The translations under genes and the position numbers were made by a program. From Streptomyces sp. (GTDB taxonomy: Bacteria > Actinomycetota > Actinomycetes > Streptomycetales > Streptomycetaceae): a stretch of 64,000 bases of DNA. Positions within the stretch are counted from its first letter, which is position 1, and the number at the start of each line of letters is the position of its first letter. The DNA lies in contig NZ_JAEKKT010000125.1 of assembly GCF_019510245.1 (NCBI RefSeq), forward strand, positions 62,001 to 126,000, read 5' to 3'. The notes under the pieces were generated by a model, which was given only the letters and a program-made list of their open reading frames with translations, was not told where the DNA came from and searched no databases. This document shows, piece after piece, positions 37,161 to 47,921 of this stretch.

Positions 37161-38900
37161 CTGGGTCAGCACCACGCACGACTCGCCCGGCACGCGCAGT
37201 ACCCCGTCCGTGTCCGGCGACGCCACGCTGTCCCACGCGGCCAGGACCTCCACCCGCCCGGTGCCGAGCGGGATCGCGGCCGGCTCCTTGCCCAGGTTCA
37301 CCGCCACCCGGACGTCCCCGCGCCGGAACGCGAGCCAGCGTGCCGCCTCGTCGTACGCCACCTTGGTGTCGGCGAGATCGGGATCGGTGAGGTCCGGCTG
37401 CTCGCGGCGCAGCGCCAGCAGACGGCGGTACCAGGCCAGCACGCGCGCGTGCGGCTCGCGTTCCGGCTCCGACCAGTCCAGGCAGGAACGGTCCCGGGTC
37501 GCCGGGTCCTGAGGGTCGGGCACGTCCTCCTCGGCCCACCCGTGCGCCGCGAACTCCCGCCGCCTGCCGCGTCGTACGGCCTCCGCCAGGTCCGGGTCCG
37601 TGTGGTCGGTGAAGAACTGCCAGGGGGTGCCGGCCGCCCACTCCTCGCCCATGAACAGCATCGGCGTGAAGGGTGCGGTCAGGCTCAGCGTGGCCGCGCA
37701 GGCCAGCAGGCCGGGGGAGAGGGCCGCCGAAAGCCGGTCGCCCTGGGCGCGGTTGCCGACCTGGTCGTGGGTCTGGGTGTAGCCGAGCAGCCGGTGCCCG
37801 GCCACCTGCGCGCGGTCCAGCGGGCGTCCGTGCCGGCGGCCGCGGAAGCTGGAGTAGGTGCCGTCGTGGAAGTAGCCGCCCGTGAGCGTCTTGGCGAGGG
37901 CGGCGAGCGGGGCGCGGGCGAAGTCGGCGTAGTAGCCCTGGGACTCGCCGGTCAGCGCGGCGTGCAGGGCGTGGTGGAAGTCGTCGTTCCACTGCGCGTC
38001 CAGGCCGAGCCCGTGCTCCGCGCGCGGGGTGATGACCCGCGGGTCGTTCAGGTCGGACTCGCCGACCAGGAACAGCGGCCGGCCCGACTGGGCCGCCAGA
38101 GCGGCCACCGCGGCCGACAGCTCCTCCAGGAAGTGGCACGCGCGCGTGTCGCACAACGCGTGCACCGCGTCCAGGCGCAGCCCGTCGATCCGGTAGTCGC
38201 GCAGCCAGGCCAGTGCGCTGCCCACCAGATAGGCACGCACCTCGTCCGACCCGGGTGCGTCCAGGTTGACCGCGGAGCCCCAGGGTGTCTGGTGCGCGTC
38301 CGTGAAGTACGGCCCGAACGCGGGCAGGTAGTTGCCGGACGGGCCGAGGTGGTTGTGCACGACGTCCAGGACGACACCGAGGCCGAGTTCATGAGCCCGG
38401 TCGACAAAGCGCTTCAGCGACTCGGGGCCGCCGTACGGCTCGTGCACCGCCCACAGCGACACGCCCTCGTACCCCCAGCCGTGCCGGCCGGGGAACGGAC
38501 ACAGCGGCATCAACTCCACGTGCGTGACGCCCAGTTCCCGTAGGTGCTCCAGGCGGGCGGCGGCCGCGTCCAGGGTGCCCTCGGGGGTGTAGGTGCCCAC
38601 GTGGAGCTCGTAGAGGACCGCGCCGGGCAGCGCGCGTCCCGGCCAGGCGGCTCGCCACTCGTGGAGCTCGTGGTCGACGACCGCGCTGAGCCCGTCCGGT
38701 CCGTCCGGCTGGCGGCGCGAGCGCGGGTCGGGCAGCACCGGGCCGTCGTCCAGGGCGAACCCGTACCGCGTGCCGTCCTCGGCGTCCGCCTCCCCGATCC
38801 ACCAGCCGGACCGTCCCGGGGCGCGCTCCAACGCGCGCGTGGCGCCGTCGCAATGGAGCGTCACACGGTCTGCCTGCGGTGCCCACACCTCGAACTGCAC
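37155..38900 (-). CDS. treZ: Malto-oligosyltrehalose trehalohydrolase
   Basis: GH13 enzyme of 581 residues that releases trehalose from maltooligosyl-trehalose made by TreY. The N-terminal CBM48-like domain (FEVWAPQADRVTLHCD) is followed by the barrel. Conserved regions are DVVHNHLG, LRLDAVHAL (nucleophile Asp), LVGESDLND (acid Glu) and TQTHDQVGNRAQGDR, the last typical of TreZ. The GTG at 38900 has GAAGGGG 8 bases upstream. treY and glgX lie 4-8 kb downstream on the same strand, separated by protease-related genes. Together they convert glycogen-type glucan to trehalose. Confidence 0.94.
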   Translation of the reverse strand: MQFEVWAPQADRVTLHCDGATRALERAPGRSGWWIGEADAEDGTRYGFALDDGPVLPDPRSRRQPDGPDGLSAVVDHELHEWRAAWPGRALPGAVLYELHVGTYTPEGTLDAAAARLEHLRELGVTHVELMPLCPFPGRHGWGYEGVSLWAVHEPYGGPESLKRFVDRAHELGLGVVLDVVHNHLGPSGNYLPAFGPYFTDAHQTPWGSAVNLDAPGSDEVRAYLVGSALAWLRDYRIDGLRLDAVHALCDTRACHFLEELSAAVAALAAQSGRPLFLVGESDLNDPRVITPRAEHGLGLDAQWNDDFHHALHAALTGESQGYYADFARAPLAALAKTLTGGYFHDGTYSSFRGRRHGRPLDRAQVAGHRLLGYTQTHDQVGNRAQGDRLSAALSPGLLACAATLSLTAPFTPMLFMGEEWAAGTPWQFFTDHTDPDLAEAVRRGRRREFAAHGWAEEDVPDPQDPATRDRSCLDWSEPEREPHARVLAWYRRLLALRREQPDLTDPDLADTKVAYDEAARWLAFRRGDVRVAVNLGKEPAAIPLGTGRVEVLAAWDSVASPDTDGVLRVPGESCVVLTQA

Positions 38901-39076
38901 GGACGGTCCCCTTCGTCTGGCTCATCGTGAGGTAGTACGTCCATCGTGCCGTGAAAAGAGATCAATCCGCTTTGAATCCCGGCTTTGCGGGGCGGGTGTC
39001 GCCGTACGTACGCGCGTGGGACGGCCGTTTCCCCGTTTTCTGGACACCCGGGGTTCACTGACCCAGAATCGGCAGC

Positions 39077-39628
39077 GTGACGTCGTCCTTCGAGTTCCAC
39101 ACCTACCCCGCGCGGCTGTCCGACGCGGAGCGCGACAAGGCGCTGAGCGTGCTGCGTGACGGCGTCGCCATGGGACGGCTGTCGCACGACACGTTCGTGC
39201 GCCGCATGGAACTGGCGCTCGCCGCCCGCCGCTCCGACGAACTCGCCGCGCTCACCGCCGACCTGCCCCGGGAGAACCGCTTCGCGCGCATGCTCTTCGG
39301 CAGCGTCGAGGCCGTCTCCGGCTTCACCGTGCGGCTGCGCCGGGCCTGGCAGGCCGAGCGGCTGCCCAAGCTGCTGCTGCCGCATCCGGGCAACGGACAC
39401 CCGCTGCGCATCGGCCGCGACCCCGCCAACGGGCTCCGGCTCAACCACGAGACGGTCTCCCGGGTGCACGCCGAACTCCGTCGCCAGGGCGGCCTGTGGG
39501 TCCTCAGGGACCTCGGCTCCACCAACGGCACGACCGTGAACGGCCGTCGGGTGATCGGCGCCGCCGTCGTCCGCGAGGGCGACCAGGTCGGATTCGGCCG
39601 GATGGCCTTCCGGCTCGCGATCGACTGA
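39077..39628 (+). CDS. DUF1707 plus FHA-domain protein
   Basis: A 183-residue protein with an N-terminal DUF1707/SHOCT-like domain (RLSDAERDKALSVLRDGVAMG) and a C-terminal FHA domain (about 105-183) that binds phosphothreonine. FHA hallmarks are IGRDPANGLRL, TVSRVHAELR and LGSTNGTTVNG, all intact. It is likely a target or reader of a Ser/Thr protein kinase. No kinase gene is adjacent. The GTG start at 39077 has no strong ribosome site, so leaderless initiation is possible. Divergent from treZ with a 176-base gap. Confidence 0.9.
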   Translation: MTSSFEFHTYPARLSDAERDKALSVLRDGVAMGRLSHDTFVRRMELALAARRSDELAALTADLPRENRFARMLFGSVEAVSGFTVRLRRAWQAERLPKLLLPHPGNGHPLRIGRDPANGLRLNHETVSRVHAELRRQGGLWVLRDLGSTNGTTVNGRRVIGAAVVREGDQVGFGRMAFRLAID

Positions 39629-39784
39629 CCCCCGGGCCCGGCCGCCGCCACCTGGACCTGTCCGGCGCGATGGCTGAAAAGTGTTTGTCCGCCGCGGTGT
39701 TGACGTACCCCCTAAGTCGTGACTGACTGTGCGTACATCATGCACACCATGTGAACCGACGGCACCGCTCTGTGGAGGTGTGAC

Positions 39785-41137
39785 CTGCCGCCCCTCCTCC
39801 GCTACCCGTCCGTGGACGAACTCGCCTCGCGGGCGGCCGCACTGGTCGCCGAGCGCCCCCGTGACGCCCGGCTGCGCAGGGCCGGTGTCTCCCGCGCGGG
39901 CACGCCGATGTGGCTGCTTTCCATCGGTCACGGCACCCGTCACGTCCTCGTCGTCGCGGGCCCGCACGCCAACGAACCCGTCGGCGGCGCCACCGTGCTG
40001 CGCCTCGCCGAGCGCGTCCTCACCGACCCGAGGCTCACCGACGACGCCGACGTCACCTGGAACCTGCTGCTGTGCCTGGACCCCGACGGCTCACGGCGCA
40101 ACGAGGGCTGGCTGGCCGGGCCGTACACCCTCGGCCACTACTTCCGGAACTTCTTCCGGCCCGGCTTCCTGGAGCAGCCCGAGTGGCTGCCCGACGGGGC
40201 GGACGCCGCCGCGCTGCCCGAGACCCGGGCACTGCTCGGCCTCCAGGACGAGCTGCGGCCCTTCCTCCAGTGCTCGCTGCACGGCGTCGACGTCGGCGGC
40301 GGCTTCGTCGAGCTGACCCGCGAGCTGCCCGGCCTCGACCGGCGCCTCGCGCACACCGCGACCCGGCTCGGCATCCCCCGCGAACTCGGCGCGTACGACA
40401 CCCTGTACTGGCCCGCCCTGGGCCAGGCCGTCTACCGCGTCCCGCCGCCCCGCCGGGGCGACCTGGCCGCCGCCATCACCGAGGCCGCCGTCGAGTCCAC
40501 CTGGTTCCACCCCTACCGGCACGGCACCGTCACCGCCATCGTCGAGGCGCCCATGTGGGGCGTGGCCGCCGTGCAGGACGGCACCCCGCCGGCCGACCGG
40601 GACGCGGCGCTGCGCTCGGTCAGCCGGACCCTGCGGCGCGACACGGAGCTCCTGGACGGCATCCTGGCCCGGGTCCGGCCGCAGCTGTCCACGGCGCCGG
40701 ACGCGGCCCGGCTGCTCGCGCCGGTCGACGACTACCTGCTGGTCCGCCCCGGCCTCGCCGACGCCTGGGACCCCGACACGGACACCGGCAGCACCCGCCC
40801 GCTGCCCCCGCTGACCTCCGCCCATCTGGCCGCACTGCGCATCGCTGGGCGCCGGCTGGCCCTGCGCACCGCCGGGATGCTGCACCAGCTCCTGCGCAGC
40901 ACCGGCCAGGACCCGGCCGCCGCCCTGCCCGACCTGGACCGGCTGATCGACACCTGGTGCGCGGACTTCCACGACGCCCTGGGCGCGCGCTGGATCCCGG
41001 TCGCCCGCCAGGCCGAGTACCAGACGCGGGTGGTCCTGAGCGCCTTCGAGCTGGCCCACCGCCACGCGCGCGGGCTTGCCCGTTCGGGTGAGTCGGACTG
41101 GGGGACCGAGCCCGCCGTGCCGATGCACGGGGAATGA
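39785..41137 (+). CDS. M14-family zinc carboxypeptidase-like protein
   Basis: Metallocarboxypeptidase-like protein without a signal peptide. Zinc ligands are in GPHANEP (HxxE) and SLHGVD, and a catalytic glutamate is probably in IVEAPMW. The best ribosome site, GGAGG at 39774-39778, sits 6 bases before a CTG at 39785, whose product LPPLLRYPSVDEL aligns with the paralogue at 41.6-42.9 kb. GTG at 39812 (441 residues) is the conventional choice but lacks a ribosome site and would drop this conserved part. The stop overlaps the ATG of the SSI gene (ATGA), so the two are coupled. The paralogue is encoded on the opposite strand just beyond. Confidence 0.82.
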   Translation: MPPLLRYPSVDELASRAAALVAERPRDARLRRAGVSRAGTPMWLLSIGHGTRHVLVVAGPHANEPVGGATVLRLAERVLTDPRLTDDADVTWNLLLCLDPDGSRRNEGWLAGPYTLGHYFRNFFRPGFLEQPEWLPDGADAAALPETRALLGLQDELRPFLQCSLHGVDVGGGFVELTRELPGLDRRLAHTATRLGIPRELGAYDTLYWPALGQAVYRVPPPRRGDLAAAITEAAVESTWFHPYRHGTVTAIVEAPMWGVAAVQDGTPPADRDAALRSVSRTLRRDTELLDGILARVRPQLSTAPDAARLLAPVDDYLLVRPGLADAWDPDTDTGSTRPLPPLTSAHLAALRIAGRRLALRTAGMLHQLLRSTGQDPAAALPDLDRLIDTWCADFHDALGARWIPVARQAEYQTRVVLSAFELAHRHARGLARSGESDWGTEPAVPMHGE

Positions 41138-41550
41138 CACCTCTCAGCAAAGCGACAGCGGCCGCCGGTGCCCTGCTGGCCGCGGCCGCCCTCCTCGCCG
41201 CCGGCCCCGCCCAGGCCGCGCCGGGCGGGACGCGCGACGGCGACTACCTGTACCTGACCGTCACCCAGGGCGAGAACCAGTCCGGCGACGCCCGCGGCAC
41301 CGTCCTGCTGTGCGACCCGCCCCAGGGGCACTCGCACGCGGCCGAGGCCTGTGCCGAACTCGCCGCGGCGGACGGCGACGTCGCCCGCCTCACCCCGGCC
41401 AAGGACGCGATGTGCCCGATGGTCTACGCCCCGGTGACCGCCCAGGCGCGCGGCCAGTGGAACGGCAGGCCGGTCGAGTACCGCGAGACGTTCTCGAACT
41501 CCTGCCAGATGGCGGCCCGGACCGGTCCGGTCTTCGCCCTCGACGACTGA
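41134..41550 (+). CDS. Subtilisin-inhibitor-like (SSI) secreted protease inhibitor
   Basis: Exported protein of 138 residues with a signal peptide (cleavage near AQA at about 28). The SSI fold is indicated by YLYLTVTQGE, VLLCDPP, C73 and the reactive-site loop MCPMVYAPVTA. Disulfides C60-C73 and C94-C124 are expected, with P1 at M96 and P1' at V97, as in the original Streptomyces SSI. It should block subtilisin-type and possibly other extracellular serine proteases. SSI genes are usually monocistronic. Here the ATG overlaps the stop of a carboxypeptidase gene, so it is translated with it, which is unusual. Confidence 0.93.
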   Translation: MTPLSKATAAAGALLAAAALLAAGPAQAAPGGTRDGDYLYLTVTQGENQSGDARGTVLLCDPPQGHSHAAEACAELAAADGDVARLTPAKDAMCPMVYAPVTAQARGQWNGRPVEYRETFSNSCQMAARTGPVFALDD

Positions 41551-41611
41551 GCCCGGGGGCGGCGTGCGGTCCCCGGCGCCGGGCTCCGGAGCCGGACCTC
41601 ACGCCGCCCGC

Positions 41612-42871
41612 TCACGCCGCCCGCTCACGCGCGTGCTGCGCGGCCGCCAGCACCGTCCGGGACTGATGCTCCACCTGGCGCTCCAACGGCACCCAGCGGG
41701 CCCCGAAACGCTCGCCGTAGGCCTCGCACCAGGCGGCCACCAGCTCCTCCAGCCGCGGTGCCGCGCAGTCCTCCGCCTCCCGCAGCACCCGCAGCAGCAT
41801 CGACGCGGCCCGCAACGGCAGCCGCCGCCCGAAGGCGTCCACACTGCCGACGTACGCCATCGTGGTGTCGACCGGCGGCCGCTGGATCCAGTCCTCGGCC
41901 AGCCCGGGGATCAGCCCCAGCGCCCACCGGGCGGCCCGCAGCAGCGGTCCGTCCAGGCCGCTCAGGCCGTCCAGCCTGGGCAGCGCCTCGGCCAGCACCC
42001 GCTCCACCTCCCGCGAGTCCCGCAGCAGCCGCAGGGCCAGCCGCCGCATCGCCGCCGCCGGCGCCGGGTGCGGCGCCGGGTCGTCGACCAGGTCGCTCGC
42101 CCACATCGGCACCTCGACCACCGCCGTGAGCCCGCCGTACCGGTGCGCGTGGTACCAGGTGCTGTGCCGCGCGTCGTCGGGCATGCTCGGGTACGCCACC
42201 CCGGTCTCCGGACCGGGCATCACCCGCACCCCGGGCCCGGAGTGCGGCCAGCCCGCGGCGTCCGAGGCGCCTGTCTCCACCGGGATGTGCAGCTCCGCGG
42301 CGGACTTGGCGAACGGTTCGGCGAGCCCCGGCACGTCCCGCGTCAACTGCACCCAGCTACCGCCCAGGTCGGTGCCGTGCAGGGTCACCTGGAGGTAGGG
42401 GCGCAGCTCGTCGATCACCCCGAGCAGGGCCCGGGTCTCGGGCGGCAGCCGGTCCGGCGGCAGCACCGACGGCGACCACTCCGGCTGCTCGGGGCCCGCC
42501 GGCCGGTAGAAGCCGAGGTGGTAGTCGAACAGGCTGCGCGGGGCCGGGGTGACGTGCAGGCTCGCCCCGTCCGGGTCCGCGCAGAGCAGGAAGTGCCAGG
42601 AGTTCTCCGCCCGCAGTTCCCGCTCGTTCAGCACTCGTTCGGCCAGTACCTGGAGGGTGCCGCCTCCGGTCGGCTCGTTGGCGTGGGCACCCGCGACCAC
42701 CAGGACCGCCCGCCGGGCGTGTCCCACGGACAGCAGGTGCAGCGGTCTGCCCGCGCGGGACACGCCGATCTGCCGCAACGTGCACAGGCCGGGCCGGTGA
42801 GCGGCCAGCGCCCGGGCGGTGGCGACGAGTTCGGGAACACTGGGGTAACGCAGCTCCGGCAGGAGACTCAC
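41612..42871 (-). CDS. M14-family zinc carboxypeptidase-like protein, paralogue of the facing gene
   Basis: About 419 residues and similar along its full length to the product of 39.8-41.1 kb (same LRYPSVxEL start, GVSRAG, AHANEP zinc motif, TLHGTDLGG, VVEVPMW and C-terminal GARWVPLERQ). No signal peptide is visible. GTG at 42871 is chosen to match the paralogue; ATG at 42898 and GTG at 42913 are in-frame alternatives, and none has a good ribosome site. The genes converge, with the SSI gene between them. TTGACA (about 42931 on the minus strand) is upstream and may be part of its promoter. Confidence 0.83.
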   Translation of the reverse strand: MSLLPELRYPSVPELVATARALAAHRPGLCTLRQIGVSRAGRPLHLLSVGHARRAVLVVAGAHANEPTGGGTLQVLAERVLNERELRAENSWHFLLCADPDGASLHVTPAPRSLFDYHLGFYRPAGPEQPEWSPSVLPPDRLPPETRALLGVIDELRPYLQVTLHGTDLGGSWVQLTRDVPGLAEPFAKSAAELHIPVETGASDAAGWPHSGPGVRVMPGPETGVAYPSMPDDARHSTWYHAHRYGGLTAVVEVPMWASDLVDDPAPHPAPAAAMRRLALRLLRDSREVERVLAEALPRLDGLSGLDGPLLRAARWALGLIPGLAEDWIQRPPVDTTMAYVGSVDAFGRRLPLRAASMLLRVLREAEDCAAPRLEELVAAWCEAYGERFGARWVPLERQVEHQSRTVLAAAQHARERAA

Positions 42872-43106
42872 CCCCGACTTGTCCGCCCGGCTTCGCATTC
42901 CCCAGTCCCGCACGGCATAGGTGAACTGTCAAGAACCTCCCGGGGGAGGCTCCAGGGGGCGCCCGGAGGCATGGGCCGCCGGCCTGTGGAGCTGTTGACG
43001 CGGACGGGGGTGCGAAGCCACTACGGGGCGCGGAACGGCTCCGCGCGCCGATAACCGACGCCGCCGGCGCCCGGCGAGTTTCAGCAAACCGACGGATCAG
43101 CCACAT

Positions 43107-43126
43107 ATTCACTCGTACGAGTGAAT
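43107..43126. promoter_or_regulatory. 20-bp perfect palindrome, candidate operator
   Basis: ATTCACTCGT joined directly to its reverse complement ACGAGTGAAT. It lies 17 bases beyond the treY stop and about 200 bases upstream of the M14 gene start on the same strand. It is AT-rich for this genome and has no loop, so a protein-binding site is more likely than a terminator. Confidence 0.5.
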
Positions 43127-43142
43127 TCTGGTGCCGATTCCG

Positions 43143-45494
43143 TCAGCCCTCGTCCCCCACCCGCTCCAGCAGCGCCACCGGCAGCCCCTCGAAGAGCTCG
43201 CCCACGCGCGCGTGCCCCGTGAACTCCCGCCCCGGCGCCAGCGCGTCGGCCCACCGTCCCGGCGGCAACGCCAGGACCGTGTCCCGCCAGCCGCCCGCGG
43301 CGGCCAGCCGCAGTGACAGCCGGGTCACCGCGGTGACCACCTCCCCGGAGCGCGCGAACGCCAGACAGTGCGCCGCGGCCGGCCCCTCGGCGGTCAGCGG
43401 TGCATACGTCGCCGTGTCGCCGAAGACGTCCGGTCGCCTGGCCCGCAGCCGCAGCGCCGCCGCCGTCACCGCGTCCTTCTCGCCCGGGTGTTCCGGCGGG
43501 AAGGAGACCGGCCGCCGGTTGTCCGGGTCCACCAGCGCCCGGTACTCGCCCTCGGTGCCCTGGTAGACGTCCGGCACCCCCGGCATCGTCAGCTGGACCA
43601 GGGCCGTGCCCAGCACGTTCGCCCGGACGTGCGGCTCCAGCGCGGCCCGGAACGCCGCCACGCGCTCTCCCGGCGCCCCGCACGGCCCCGCCGCGACGAA
43701 CGAGACCACCGCCTCCTCGTACGGCGGCTCCTGCTCCGTCCAGCTCGTGTACAGGCCCGCCTCCCGCACGTGCTTGACCAGCGCCCCCCGGACCCGCTCC
43801 GGAGCCGCCGGGCCGAGCCCGAACACCGTCTGCCAGGCCGCCCAGGCCAGCTGCGCGTCCGGCACCCCCTCCCCGTCCCGGGTCACCTCGGCCAGCAGGT
43901 CCGCCCAGCGCTCCGGGCACTCCGTGAGCACCGCCAGCGCGGCCCGCACGTCGGCGCTGCGCTTGGTGTCGTGCGTCGTCACCACCGTCCCGGTGAGCGG
44001 CCAGTCGCGCTGCACGCGCGCGCAGTACGCGTGGAAGACGTCGGGGGAGACGCCCGGGCTGCCCGGGTTCCCACCCACCTCGGTCGCCGACAGCAGCGGC
44101 ACGTAGCGGTAGAACGCCGTGTCCTCGACGGACTTGGCCCGCAGTGCCGACGCGGTCTGCGCGAACCGCGCCCGGAACTCCGCGACCGCCGGCCCGTCCC
44201 CCGCCAGGAGCAGCCCGCGCACCACGTCCACCGCCCCGCCCTCCGCGGGCACCACGAAGGCCCGCCGGGCCTCCTCGGCGGCCTCCGCGGTGACCACGGC
44301 GGCCACGTCGCCGGACGAGTAGGGCCGGTACACCGGCATCCGCACCAGCAGTTCCTGCAGCGCGGTGCGCAGCGCCCAGGGCGCCCGGTCGCGCAGCGCG
44401 GGATCCGGCGACGTCGCGCACACGCGCGTGGCCGCCCGCGTCAGCCGGTCCGTCTCGGCCGCCAGCTCGTGCGTGAGCACCTTGTACGCCGCCCGCCGCG
44501 CCGTGGCCGCCCAGTCGCCGCCCCGGTCCGTCTGCGGGGCGGCGAACCTCCGGTACCGGCCCAGCAGTTCACCGGCGCCCGCGGGATCCGTGAACAGGCC
44601 GTCCACGTGCCGCAGGGCGTCGTACCCGGTGGTGCCCGCGACGGGCCAGCCGGCCGGCAGGTGTTCGCCGTCGGCCAGGATCTTCTCCACCACGGTCCAG
44701 CGGCCGCCGGTCGCCTCGTGCAGCCGCGCCAGGTAGCCGTCGGGGTCGGCGAGGCCGTCGGGATGGTCGACGCGCAGCCCGTCCACCACGCCCTCGCGCA
44801 GCAGCTGGAGGATCTTGGCATGGGTGGCCTCGAACACCTCCGGGTCCTCCACCCGCACCCCGATCAGCTCCGAGATGCTGAAGAACCGCCGGTAGTTCAG
44901 CTCGGTACGGGCCAGCCGCCACCACACCGGGCGGTACCACTGGGCGTCCAGCAGCTCCGGCAGCGGCAGGTCCGCGGTGCCGTCGCGGAGCGGGAAGGCG
45001 TGCTCGTGATAGCGCAGCACGTCACCGTCGACCACGAGCTCCCCGAGCACCTCGCCGACCGGCCCGCCCAGCACCGGCACCAACAGCTGGCCGCCCTGCG
45101 CCTCCCAGTCGATGTCGAACCAGCGCGCGTACGGCGACTTCGGGCCCTCCCGGAGCACCTCCCACAGCGCGTGGTTGTGCCGGGGGGACATCGCCATGTG
45201 GTTCGGCACGATGTCCACGACGAGGCCGAGACCGTGTTCCCGCGCGGTGCGCGACAGGGCGCGGAGCGCCTCCTCGCCGCCGAGTTCCTCGCGTACGCGC
45301 GCGTGGTCGACGACGTCGTAGCCGTGCGTGGAGCCCGGGACGGCCTCCAGGACGGGGGAGAGGTGGAGGTGGGAGACGCCGAGCGAGGCCAGGTACGGCA
45401 CGGCAGAGGACGCCGCCGAGAAGGGGAAGGCGGGCTGGAGCTGGAGTCGGTAGGTGGAGGTCGGGACGGTGGGGGTGGTTCGCTCGGCTGTCAT
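43143..45494 (-). CDS. treY: Maltooligosyl trehalose synthase
   Basis: GH13 enzyme of 783 residues that isomerises the reducing-end linkage of a maltodextrin into a trehalose unit. The N terminus TSTYRLQLQPAFPFSAA, then LHLSPVLEAVPGSTHGYDV is diagnostic of TreY. Catalytic regions are VDIVPNHMA, VDGLRVDHPDGLADP, VVEKIL and TTHDTKRSADVRAAL. The C terminus has PGVPDVYQGTE and the NRRPVSFP segment. ATG at 45494 has AGGTCC upstream. Works with TreZ (37.2-38.9 kb) and GlgX (next gene upstream), all on this strand. Confidence 0.95.
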   Translation of the reverse strand: MTAERTTPTVPTSTYRLQLQPAFPFSAASSAVPYLASLGVSHLHLSPVLEAVPGSTHGYDVVDHARVREELGGEEALRALSRTAREHGLGLVVDIVPNHMAMSPRHNHALWEVLREGPKSPYARWFDIDWEAQGGQLLVPVLGGPVGEVLGELVVDGDVLRYHEHAFPLRDGTADLPLPELLDAQWYRPVWWRLARTELNYRRFFSISELIGVRVEDPEVFEATHAKILQLLREGVVDGLRVDHPDGLADPDGYLARLHEATGGRWTVVEKILADGEHLPAGWPVAGTTGYDALRHVDGLFTDPAGAGELLGRYRRFAAPQTDRGGDWAATARRAAYKVLTHELAAETDRLTRAATRVCATSPDPALRDRAPWALRTALQELLVRMPVYRPYSSGDVAAVVTAEAAEEARRAFVVPAEGGAVDVVRGLLLAGDGPAVAEFRARFAQTASALRAKSVEDTAFYRYVPLLSATEVGGNPGSPGVSPDVFHAYCARVQRDWPLTGTVVTTHDTKRSADVRAALAVLTECPERWADLLAEVTRDGEGVPDAQLAWAAWQTVFGLGPAAPERVRGALVKHVREAGLYTSWTEQEPPYEEAVVSFVAAGPCGAPGERVAAFRAALEPHVRANVLGTALVQLTMPGVPDVYQGTEGEYRALVDPDNRRPVSFPPEHPGEKDAVTAAALRLRARRPDVFGDTATYAPLTAEGPAAAHCLAFARSGEVVTAVTRLSLRLAAAGGWRDTVLALPPGRWADALAPGREFTGHARVGELFEGLPVALLERVGDEG

Positions 45495-45554
45495 GCGGAC
45501 CTATGTACCCGTCTGGTTGGGTTTTGTGTCACGGTGCGGGCCGGTGGGGGCTTG

Positions 45555-45613
45555 TCGCGCAGTCCCCCCCAGCCTTCGGCCGGGGGGGGACCCCCAGCGC
45601 CCCCAAGGGGCGC
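45555..45613. repeat. Dispersed 3'-end repeat with nested inverted repeat
   Basis: TCGCGCAGTCCCC core, then CCTTCGGCCGGGGG and CCCCCAGCGCCCC, ending in the GCGCCCC/GGGGCGC hairpin (45597-45603 and 45607-45613). It lies between the 3' end of glgX and the start of treY and probably ends the glgX transcript. Confidence 0.85.
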
Positions 45614-45616
45614 GCC

Positions 45617-47725
<2,109 letters not shown>

Positions 47726-47921
47726 GAAGTCGACTCTTCCAGGTGTGTCCCGCGCCCGAGGGCGCCTTGGTCATGAGTCTGCCCGAAAGTAATGGAACCC
47801 CTCCTGGCTTACGGCCCTCTTACCCGCCGACCAGTGCACACAGCGGCCCATGTGGCGAAGTGTGCCGAACCAGTGGGGCAATCACGTACTTCCTGTGACC
47901 AAAGGGGAGTAGGGGGAAGAT

